DNA of 64,000 nucleotides from assembly GCF_005298075.1 (NCBI RefSeq), contig NZ_SZZH01000003.1, positions 806,001 to 870,000 on the forward strand, given 5' to 3'. A model generated the notes under the pieces. The model was not told the origin of the DNA, did not search any database, and saw nothing but the letters and a program-made list of their open reading frames with translations. Within the stretch, counting starts at the first letter, position 1. Each line of letters starts with the position of its first letter. Source of the stretch: Nakamurella flava (GTDB lineage: Bacteria; Actinomycetota; Actinomycetes; Mycobacteriales; Nakamurellaceae). The translations under genes were made by a program, and so were the position numbers. Shown piece by piece: positions 38,981 through 47,936 of this stretch.

Positions 38981-40275
38981 CAGAGGTGTTCCAGCGCGCC
39001 GGGATCTTCCCGGACGAGAGCCCCGAGGACCGGCAGTGGGAGCGCCGGACGGTGACCGGCGCCGGGTTCGACACCATCGACACGGCCGTCGCCGAGATCG
39101 CCGCCGGCCGCGCGGTCGTCGTGGTCGACGACGCCGACCCGGAGAACCCGGGTGAGCTGGTGTTCGCCGCGGACGGCGCCGCGGCCGAGCTGGTCGCCTT
39201 CGCGGTGCGGTACACGACCGGCGTGCTCTGCGTCGCCCTGCCCGGTGAGGCCTGCGACCGGCTCGGACTCCCGCCGATGCTCCACCAGACTCCGGAGGGC
39301 GCGGACAGCGCGTTCACCGTCAGCGTGGACGCCGTCGATGCGGGGTCCCGTGGGGCGTCGGCCCAGGCCCGGGCGCGCACCATCGCGGTGCTGGCCGATC
39401 CGGCTGCCACCGCCGACCAGCTGCGACGGCCCGGCCATGTCTTCCCGCTGCGGTCCCGGGAGGGCGGCGTGCTGGTCCGTCCCGGTCACACCGAGGCGTC
39501 GGTCGACCTCGCCGGGCTGGCCGGCCGCGCCGCGGCCGGGGTGCTGGCCCAGGTCGTCACCGACGACGGCGAGGTGGCCCGGCTCGCGGACCTGCGCCAC
39601 TTCGCCCGCCGTCACCGGCTCGCCCTGATCACCATCGCCGATCTCATCGCCTACCGCCGCCGCACCGAGACGCAGGTGCGGCATGTGGCGACGGCCCGGT
39701 TGCCCATCCCGCAGGGGGAGTTCCGGGCCGTCGGCTACGTCAGCACGGTCACCGGCCAGGAGCTCATCGCCCTGGTGACCGGGGACCTGGGGGACGGCGA
39801 GGACGTCCTGGTCCGGGTGCATTCGGAATGCCTGACCGGCGACGCGCTGGCGTCCCTGCGCTGCGACTGCGGCCCCCAGCTGCAGGCGGCGCTGGACGCG
39901 GTCGCCCGGGAGGGGCGGGGGGTCGTGCTCTACGTCCGCGGGCACGAGGGCCGCGGGATCGGCCTGCTCGAGAAGCTGCGGGCCTACGAACTGCAGGACG
40001 CCGGCGCCGACACGGTCGACGCCAACCTCGCCCTGGGCCTGCCGGCCGACTCCCGCGAGTACGGCACCGGCGCCCAGGTGCTGGCCGATCTGGGCATCCG
40101 GTCGATGCGTCTGCTGACCAACAACCCGGCCAAGCGGGCCGGGATGGAAGGCTACGGTCTGCGCGTGATCGGCCGGGTCGCCCTGCCCCTGGCGGCCAAC
40201 CCGGAGAACGTGCGTTACCTGACCACCAAACGAGATCGGATGGGCCATGAACTGGACGGACTCGGGCATGAGTGA
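38977..40275 (+). CDS. ribBA: RibBA: GTP cyclohydrolase II with eroded DHBP-synthase domain
   Basis: The C-terminal half is an intact GTP cyclohydrolase [24 protein letters not shown] with the three zinc cysteines, [12 protein letters not shown], and LLTNNPAK. The N-terminal half aligns with DHBP synthase, with GHTEA and RPGHVFPLR preserved, yet the catalytic DRENEGD loop reads DPENPGE at residues 54-60, the TGIS turn reads RGAS, and the late Glu of AICEI is Gln in VLAQV. Several metal and substrate ligands are therefore lost, so this half probably no longer makes 3,4-dihydroxybutanone phosphate. Coupled to ribE by a GTGA overlap, 33 bp before ribH. Confidence 0.88.
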   Translation: MTEVFQRAGIFPDESPEDRQWERRTVTGAGFDTIDTAVAEIAAGRAVVVVDDADPENPGELVFAADGAAAELVAFAVRYTTGVLCVALPGEACDRLGLPPMLHQTPEGADSAFTVSVDAVDAGSRGASAQARARTIAVLADPAATADQLRRPGHVFPLRSREGGVLVRPGHTEASVDLAGLAGRAAAGVLAQVVTDDGEVARLADLRHFARRHRLALITIADLIAYRRRTETQVRHVATARLPIPQGEFRAVGYVSTVTGQELIALVTGDLGDGEDVLVRVHSECLTGDALASLRCDCGPQLQAALDAVAREGRGVVLYVRGHEGRGIGLLEKLRAYELQDAGADTVDANLALGLPADSREYGTGAQVLADLGIRSMRLLTNNPAKRAGMEGYGLRVIGRVALPLAANPENVRYLTTKRDRMGHELDGLGHE

Positions 40276-40308
40276 GCATCTGGCGACCCCGGACGGGGTG
40301 ACGAACTG

Positions 40309-40809
40309 ATGGCGACATCGGGACGCCCGGTCGTGGAGGTCCCGTCGGCCGCGGGGATGCGGGTCGGCGTGGTGCTGACGCAGTGGCATTCGGAGATCAC
40401 CGACCAGCTGTTGGACCGGGCCGTGTGGGCGGCGACCGAGGCCGGTGCCTCGACCCCGACGGTGGTCCGGGTGCCCGGGGCGATGGAGCTGCCGGTGGTC
40501 GCCCAGGCGCTGGCCGCCGGCCACGAGGCGGTGGTCGCTCTCGGCGTGGTGCTCAAGGGCGAGACCGCCCATTTCGACTACGTCTGCGAGGCGGCCAACT
40601 CGGGGCTGACCCGGGTGTCGTTGGACGCGGGCATCGCCGTCGGCAACGGCGTGCTGACCTGCAACACCGTCGAGCAGGCGATCGCCCGGGCCGGTGGGCC
40701 GGGCGCCACCGAGGACAAGGGGGCCGAGTCGATGGTCGCGGCCCTGCAGACCGCGCTGGTGCTCCGTGAGCTTCGAGGCACGGTGGGCCGACTGGGGTTC
40801 GGGAGGTGA
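40309..40809 (+). CDS. ribH: 6,7-dimethyl-8-ribityllumazine synthase
   Basis: RibH condenses the ribityl-aminouracil with dihydroxybutanone phosphate to lumazine, the substrate of RibE. VVLTQWHSEITDQLL, VPGAMELPVVAQ, LKGETAHFDYVC with the catalytic His, NGVLTCNTVEQA, and DKGAES are all present in the 166 residues. The common motif NGVLT(V/T)DT has Cys-Asn here. The protein forms pentamers or icosahedral shells in other bacteria. Overlaps the PH-domain gene by GTGA. Confidence 0.95.
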   Translation: MATSGRPVVEVPSAAGMRVGVVLTQWHSEITDQLLDRAVWAATEAGASTPTVVRVPGAMELPVVAQALAAGHEAVVALGVVLKGETAHFDYVCEAANSGLTRVSLDAGIAVGNGVLTCNTVEQAIARAGGPGATEDKGAESMVAALQTALVLRELRGTVGRLGFGR

Positions 40810-41435
40810 CCGGCCCCGACCCGCGGCCGATGGCGCCGGACGAGTGGCGGCCCCGGGACCGGGGCGCGGTCCTGCTGCAGGTGCGTCCCCGCCGCATGGT
40901 CTGGATCGCCGGTGCCGCGGCGTTCGTCACGCTGGCCACCGCGGTGGTGGTCGGGATCCTGCTGAAGGCGTCCGGCGATGCCGGCATCACCTTCCGGACG
41001 TTCGACCAGGTCGGCATCATCGGCGTCGGCGCGCTGATGGCCGCGGCGATGATGACGGCGGCCCTGCCCCGGTTGCGGGTCTACGAGACGGGCGTGGCCG
41101 TCCGCAACATCGCGGGGGAGAAGTTCTACCCCTGGCCGTTGGTGCAGCGGATCAGGTTCCCGCCGGGGTCACCGTGGGCGCAGCTGCTCCTGCCCGACGA
41201 CGAAGCGACGCCGGTCCTGGCTGTCCAGGCGATGGACCGGGGCCGGGCGGTCCGCGCGATGAACGAGCTGCGGGACCTGCACGCCCGCTTCGGGCCGGCG
41301 CCGATGGTGCGACCCGCGGGCGCGCCGCCACCGGTGGTCGAGGACCCGGACCGGCCGCTGGGCCGGTTGGAGATCATCGACCGCCGGCTGGCCGAGAAGG
41401 GTGGCAAGGGCCGGGGGCGGCGCGGCGGGCGTTGA
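40806..41435 (+). CDS. PH-domain membrane protein
   Basis: A 209-residue protein with two hydrophobic segments (about 30-50 and 65-88) followed by a bacterial PH-like domain: LRVYETGVAVRNIAGEKFYPWPLVQRIRF. The C-terminal stretch is charged, ending in a basic GKGRGRRGGR. It matches the membrane protein that follows ribH in mycobacteria (Rv1417 position). Function is unknown; translation is coupled to ribH. Confidence 0.82.
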   Translation: MTGPDPRPMAPDEWRPRDRGAVLLQVRPRRMVWIAGAAAFVTLATAVVVGILLKASGDAGITFRTFDQVGIIGVGALMAAAMMTAALPRLRVYETGVAVRNIAGEKFYPWPLVQRIRFPPGSPWAQLLLPDDEATPVLAVQAMDRGRAVRAMNELRDLHARFGPAPMVRPAGAPPPVVEDPDRPLGRLEIIDRRLAEKGGKGRGRRGGR

Positions 41436-41438
41436 CGG

Positions 41439-41831
41439 TCAGTGGTGGCGGGCCGGGCGTTCGCCCGGTCCGTGCCCGGGTTCGTCCGGGTGCACCGAGT
41501 ACTCCCGGAACGCCGCCTGCAGGGCCGACAGGCCGTCGCGGAACGCCGCGGCGTGCGGGCCCAGGTCGGGCGCCGATGCGTTGACCAGGCCGGCGAGGGC
41601 CGTGATGAGCGTCCGGGCCTGGTCGAGGTCGCGGTGCGGCGGGGCCTGCGGGTCGTCGGCGGCCAGACCGAGCTGCTCGGCCGCCGCGCTCATCAGCAGG
41701 ACGGCGGCGCGGGAGATCACCTCACCGGCGGGGATGTCGACCAGGTCGCGGGCGTCCGGGGTGAGCTCGTCGACGTGGGCCGGGTCGCTCGTCGGGTCAC
41801 TGTCAGGGGCGTGGCTGGGTGGAGTAGTCAT
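41439..41831 (-). CDS. DUF1844 family protein
   Basis: A 130-residue protein whose middle section, DIPAGEVISRAAVLLMSAAAEQLGL then DLDQARTLITALAGLV, is the DUF1844 pattern. It is helical, acidic at the N terminus, and has no known activity. The DUF1844 gene next to infC is a conserved actinobacterial arrangement. ATG 41831 diverges from the infC leader, so the two share a promoter region. Confidence 0.85.
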   Translation of the reverse strand: MTTPPSHAPDSDPTSDPAHVDELTPDARDLVDIPAGEVISRAAVLLMSAAAEQLGLAADDPQAPPHRDLDQARTLITALAGLVNASAPDLGPHAAAFRDGLSALQAAFREYSVHPDEPGHGPGERPARHH

Positions 41832-41858
41832 CGCCGTGTACTCTGTCAGATGCGACCA

Positions 41859-42025
41859 CCCTCGTTCGCGCGAGGGAACAAGTGGAGCCCGACTCCCACC
41901 CGCACTGCCTCCGGCGGTCGGGTACCGGTCCACCCGTCTTCGGGCGGGTGCAGCAGATCGTGGCATGCCCACTGTCTGGCCGTTCGCGTTCTTCGGGCTC
42001 CGCGTGTTCTCACGCGGGGCCTTTT
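41859..42025 (+). promoter_or_regulatory. Structured infC leader with attenuator-like terminator
   Basis: Four successive hairpins can be drawn: 41859-41864/41871-41876, 41888-41893/41917-41922, 41931-41936/41945-41950, and a strong 11-bp stem 41996-42006/42011-42021 (one wobble) with loop TTCT followed by TTTT at 42022-42025. The last is a textbook intrinsic terminator located 110 bases upstream of the infC start. Leaders with conditional terminators in front of infC-rpmI-rplT are known from Bacillus (L20 leader); this one is not recognisably that class. TACTCT at 41839-41844 could be the -10. Confidence 0.6.
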
Positions 42026-42135
42026 GTGTTGTTCCACCGGTCGCGGCGGCCCGAGCGGGCCGCGCCAGGCCGGCCCACCCGGGACGACCAGCACCAACCA
42101 GTACCACCCGATGACCCCAGCCCCAGGAGGATTCG

Positions 42136-42696
42136 ATCAGCGTCGAACCACGTATCAACGACAGGATCCGCGTTCCGGAGATTCGTCTCGTCGGAGCCGA
42201 AGGCGAGCAGATCGGCATCGTCAGCATCGGCGATGCTCTGCGACGCGCCCAGGATGCCGACCTCGATCTCGTCGAGGTGGCCCCGGACGCCCGCCCCCCG
42301 GTCTGCAAGCTCATGGACTACGGCAAGTTCAAGTACGAGAGCGCGCAGAAGGCCCGTGAGGCTCGTCGGAACCAGGTCCTGACGGTCATCAAGGAGATGA
42401 AACTCCGGCCGAAGATCGACTCGCACGACTACGAGACCAAGAAGGGTCACGTCGTGCGATTCCTCAAGGCCGGGGACAAGGTCAAGGTCACCATCATGTT
42501 CCGTGGCCGCGAGCAGTCCCGTCCCGAACTCGGGTTCCGGTTGCTGCAGCGGCTCGCGACCGACGTCGCCGATCTCGGCGTCATCGAAAGCGCGCCCAAG
42601 CAGGACGGCCGCAACATGATCATGGTCCTGGCCCCGCACAAGCAGGCGAAGACGGCTCGGCCCACCCCGGTCGAGACCACCACGTCCACGTCCTGA
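42136..42696 (+). CDS. infC: Translation initiation factor IF-3, ATC start
   Basis: IF-3 binds the 30S subunit and checks the initiation codon. The frame with conserved N-terminal sequence [17 protein letters not shown] opens only at ATC 42136, five bases after a perfect AGGAGG at 42125-42130. Rare starts such as ATT are known for infC and allow autoregulation by IF-3. The first ordinary codons inside (such as GTG 42274) would delete the N-terminal domain. Other motifs: [34 protein letters not shown]. The product has 186 residues. Confidence 0.92.
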   Translation: MSVEPRINDRIRVPEIRLVGAEGEQIGIVSIGDALRRAQDADLDLVEVAPDARPPVCKLMDYGKFKYESAQKAREARRNQVLTVIKEMKLRPKIDSHDYETKKGHVVRFLKAGDKVKVTIMFRGREQSRPELGFRLLQRLATDVADLGVIESAPKQDGRNMIMVLAPHKQAKTARPTPVETTTSTS

Positions 42697-42801
42697 CGTT
42701 CCGCTCCGATCGGTCGGGTCCACCCGTCCCGGCCGGTTGAGGCATGTCCGGACGCCCCACAGACGTCCCGCACCACGAATTGCAGATGGATTGAGGAACA
42801 G

Positions 42802-42996
42802 ATGCCCAAGATGAAGACCCACTCCGGGACCAAGAAGCGGATCAAGGTCACCGGTAGCGGAAAGCTGCGTCACGACGGCTCCGGCAAGCGCCACAACCTG
42901 GAGAAGAAGACCTCCAAGATGACGCGACGCATGGGCAAGGGCGGCGAGATCGCGGCTCCGGACGCTCCCCGCATCAAGCGCCTCCTGGGCATCTGA
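42802..42996 (+). CDS. rpmI: 50S ribosomal protein L35
   Basis: The 64-residue basic protein reads MPKMKTHSGTKKRIKVTGSG at its start and ends in RIKRLLGI, typical L35. GAGGAACAG precedes the ATG. Middle gene of infC-rpmI-rplT. Confidence 0.97.
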   Translation: MPKMKTHSGTKKRIKVTGSGKLRHDGSGKRHNLEKKTSKMTRRMGKGGEIAAPDAPRIKRLLGI

Positions 42997-43066
42997 CCCC
43001 CCGTCCCGAACCACTGACCCGAGCGCCGAACCACGCCTCGGGCGATAGAGAAAGCCAGGTCCTCCG

Positions 43067-43456
43067 ATGGCCAGAGTGAAGCGGGCAGTCAACGCCCAGA
43101 AGAAGCGTCGCGCGATCCTCGAGCAGGCGAGCGGTTACCGCGGGCAGCGCTCGCGCCTGTACCGCAAGGCGAAGGAGCAGTCGCTCCACTCGTTGACGTA
43201 CGCGTACAACGACCGCCGCAAGCGCAAGAACGACTTCCGCCAGCTGTGGATCACCCGTATCAACGCGGCGGCCCGTTCCAACGGCATCACCTACAACCGC
43301 TTCGTCCAGGGCCTCAAGGCCGCCGGCGTCGAGGTGGACCGCAAGATCCTGGCCGAGCTGGCCGTCTACGATCCCGCGGCGTTCGCCGCCCTGGTCGTCG
43401 TCGCCCGCGAGGCGCTCCCGGCTGACGCCGGCACCGACAGCGCGGACGCGGCCTGA
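43067..43456 (+). CDS. rplT: 50S ribosomal protein L20
   Basis: L20 (129 residues) binds 23S rRNA early in assembly. [20 protein letters not shown] and [17 protein letters not shown] are standard. In other bacteria L20 represses this operon by binding the leader; whether it does so here is unknown. A long GC hairpin follows. Confidence 0.97.
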   Translation: MARVKRAVNAQKKRRAILEQASGYRGQRSRLYRKAKEQSLHSLTYAYNDRRKRKNDFRQLWITRINAAARSNGITYNRFVQGLKAAGVEVDRKILAELAVYDPAAFAALVVVAREALPADAGTDSADAA

Positions 43457-43484
43457 ACCCGTCCCCGCGGTCCCGTCGTACCGC

Positions 43485-43521
43485 CGACCGCCCGACCGAC
43501 ACCTCGTCGGTCGGGCGGTCG
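43485..43521 (+). terminator. Terminator after rplT
   Basis: A perfect 16-bp inverted repeat (43485-43500 with 43506-43521) and loop ACCTC lies 29 bases after the stop. No U-tract. It separates the ribosomal operon from the methyltransferase gene. Confidence 0.65.
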
Positions 43522-43617
43522 TCCGTTACCCGGGGGGACCGTTCCGAGAACCGCGGCACCCGGCCGACCGGCGCCGGGCGCGCCGCGCCGGTCGAGTCCG
43601 AGGAAGCACCGGACGGT

Positions 43618-44442
43618 GTGCTGACGGAGCGGTCCAGCCGCATCGTCGCCGCTCACAAGCTGCTGCGGCGTCCCCGTCGGACCGAGGCCGGCCAGTTCCT
43701 GGCCGAGGGGGCGGGTCCGGTCACCGAGGCGATCGCCGCCGAGCGGGATCGGCCGGGCACCGTGCTGGAACTGTTCGTCACCGAGGCCGCGGCCGCGCGA
43801 CACGTGGACCTGGTGCGGTCGGCGTTCGCCGCCGGCGTCGAGGTCACCCAGGTGACCGAGCGGGCCGCGGCTGCGCTGTCGGACACGGTCGCCCCGCAGG
43901 GGCTGGTCGCCCGGTGCGCGCTGCCGGAGACCGATCCGGACGAGCTGCTGGCGTCCTCGCCGCGGTTGCTGGCGGTCTGCGTGGAGACCAACGACCCGGG
44001 CAACCTGGGCACGATCATCCGGTTGGCCGACGCCGCCGGGGCCGATGGGGTGCTGGTCGCCGGGGATGCGGTCGACCCGTTCAACCCGAAGACCGTCCGG
44101 GCCACCACCGGCAGTCTGTTCCATCTGCCGGTGGTCCGGGTCCGCGATCGGGCCGAGGCCATCAAGGCCCTGCACGAGGCCGGTGTCTCCGTACTGGCCA
44201 CCACGGGCACGGCCGAGCTCGACCTGCCCACCGCCAGTGCCCAGGGCCTGCTCGAGCTGCCGACCGCCTGGCTGTTCGGCAGCGAGGCTCACGGGTTGCC
44301 GGCGGCGGTCGTCACCGCGGCCGACGCGGCGGTCCGGGTGCCGATCTACGGCCGGGCCGAGTCGCTCAATCTGGCCACCGCTGCCGCGGTGTGCCTGTAC
44401 GCGAGCGCCACCGCTCAGCGGGCGGCCGGCGTCGACGCCTGA
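43618..44442 (+). CDS. TrmH/SpoU-family RNA 2'-O-methyltransferase
   Basis: A 274-residue SpoU enzyme. The three family motifs are NDPGNLGTIIRLADAAGADGV, LFGSEAHGLPAAV, and VPIYGRAESLNLATAAAV, forming the trefoil-knot SAM site. An N-terminal L30e-like RNA-binding part precedes (RRPRRTEAGQFLAEG). The position after rplT is that of tsnR in mycobacteria; the target, 23S rRNA or tRNA, cannot be told. GTG 43618 is followed by typical family sequence. Confidence 0.88.
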   Translation: MLTERSSRIVAAHKLLRRPRRTEAGQFLAEGAGPVTEAIAAERDRPGTVLELFVTEAAAARHVDLVRSAFAAGVEVTQVTERAAAALSDTVAPQGLVARCALPETDPDELLASSPRLLAVCVETNDPGNLGTIIRLADAAGADGVLVAGDAVDPFNPKTVRATTGSLFHLPVVRVRDRAEAIKALHEAGVSVLATTGTAELDLPTASAQGLLELPTAWLFGSEAHGLPAAVVTAADAAVRVPIYGRAESLNLATAAAVCLYASATAQRAAGVDA

Positions 44443-44443
44443 C

Positions 44444-44477
44444 CCGGGTGGTGACGGCTCTCACCGTCACTACCCGG
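44444..44477 (+). terminator. Terminator after the SpoU methyltransferase gene
   Basis: A 14-bp stem with one wobble pair (44444-44457 with 44464-44477) and a 6-base loop begins directly after the stop codon. Confidence 0.6.
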
Positions 44478-44552
44478 TCACCGTCGGAATCGTTCGCGGC
44501 GCTCAGGGGTTGACCACACCGGACACACATTTTCGGTGGAGGTGGACGCGTC

Positions 44553-45983
44553 ATGTCGAACGCGGCAATTGCGGGCTCGAACGGCGGCGCGGGAGGTACG
44601 GACGCGACCGTGCCCGCCCGGGCGCCCAGGGCCCGACGGAAGGTCCCGTTCTGGGCGCAGACCCTGATCGGTCTGGTCGTCGGGGCCGGTTTGGGCTTCG
44701 CGGCCCGGGTGTTCGGCCTCGGCTGGCTGGACGGCACGCTGAATCAGGTCGGCTCGATCTTCGTGACCCTGCTGAAGGCGACGGTCGTCCCGCTGATCCT
44801 GCTGGCTCTGATCGTCTCGATCTCCCGGCTCGGCGCGGTGGCCAACGCGGCCCGGCTGGCCGTGCAGACGGTGATCTGGTTCGCCATCACCGCCCTGATC
44901 TCGGTGATCATCGGCATCACCATCGGCCTGATCACCAACCCCGGGCGCGGCACCGGCCTGGCGGCCGACGCGGCGTCCTACTCGGGCCGTAGCGGCGGGT
45001 GGACCGATTTCCTGTCCGGTCTGGTCCCGGCCAACTTCCTGGGCCTGCAGGCCTCGACCACCGCGACCCAGAGCGGCAACGCGATCAGCGCGACCACCTC
45101 GGTCTCGTTCAACGTCCTGCAGCTGGTCGTCATCGGCATCGTCCTGGGTGCGGCCGCTCTCAAGGCCGGCGCGAAGGCGAAGCCGGTGCTGGCGCTGGCC
45201 GAGTCCGGTCTGTCGATCGTGCAGACCGTGTTGTGGTGGATCATCCGGCTCGCCCCGATCGGTTCCGGTGCGCTCATCGGCTACGCCGTCTCGCACTACG
45301 GCTGGGACCTGCTCGGTCCGCTGGCCGTGTTCACGGTCGACGTGTACGTGGGCTGCCTGATCGTGCTGTTCGTGCTCTACCCGGTGCTGCTCAAGGTGCA
45401 CGGCCTCTCGGCGCGCAAGTTCCTGGCCGGGGCCTGGCCGGCGATCACGCTGGCGTTCGTCTCCCGCTCGTCGGTGGGCACCATGCCGGTCACCCAGCAG
45501 GTGACGACCCGCAACCTGGGCGTCCCGCTGGACTACGCGAGCTTCTCGGTGCCGCTGGGCGCCACGACCAAGATGGACGGATGCGCGGCGATCTACCCGG
45601 CGCTGGCCGCGATCTTCGTCGCGCAGGTCTTCGGCATCGACCTCTCGATCACCGACTACCTACTGATCGCGTTCGTGTCCGTCGTCGGTTCGGCGGCCAC
45701 CGCCGGGCTGACCGGCGCGGTCGTGATGCTCACCCTGACCCTGTCCACCCTGGGTCTGCCGCTGGCCGGCGTCGGTCTGCTGCTGGCCATCGACCCGATC
45801 CTGGACATGATGCGGACCGCCACCAACGTGGCCGGTCAGGCCCTGGTGCCCGTCATCGTGGCCAAGCGGAACGGGCTGCTCGACGAGGCCGTCTACAACG
45901 GCCCGAACGGTGACGGCCTGCCGGACGACTCCGACTCGGCCGCTCGTCCGGAGCGGACCGACCGGGTACCGGCCACCGCCTGA
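44553..45983 (+). CDS. Dicarboxylate/amino-acid:cation symporter (DAACS family)
   Basis: A 476-residue membrane carrier with about eight hydrophobic segments and two re-entrant loops. FVSRSSVGTMPVT is the HP1 serine-rich loop and PLGATTKMDGCAAIYPALAAIF the TM7 motif (canonical NMDGTA; here KMDGCA). LAIDPILDMMRTATNVAGQALVPVIVAK is the TM8 substrate-binding helix with Asp, Arg, and Asn in place. It likely imports C4-dicarboxylates, glutamate or aspartate with H+ or Na+. Own transcription unit between two hairpins. Confidence 0.9.
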   Translation: MSNAAIAGSNGGAGGTDATVPARAPRARRKVPFWAQTLIGLVVGAGLGFAARVFGLGWLDGTLNQVGSIFVTLLKATVVPLILLALIVSISRLGAVANAARLAVQTVIWFAITALISVIIGITIGLITNPGRGTGLAADAASYSGRSGGWTDFLSGLVPANFLGLQASTTATQSGNAISATTSVSFNVLQLVVIGIVLGAAALKAGAKAKPVLALAESGLSIVQTVLWWIIRLAPIGSGALIGYAVSHYGWDLLGPLAVFTVDVYVGCLIVLFVLYPVLLKVHGLSARKFLAGAWPAITLAFVSRSSVGTMPVTQQVTTRNLGVPLDYASFSVPLGATTKMDGCAAIYPALAAIFVAQVFGIDLSITDYLLIAFVSVVGSAATAGLTGAVVMLTLTLSTLGLPLAGVGLLLAIDPILDMMRTATNVAGQALVPVIVAKRNGLLDEAVYNGPNGDGLPDDSDSAARPERTDRVPATA

Positions 45984-47933
<1,950 letters not shown>

Positions 47934-47936
47934 GCC

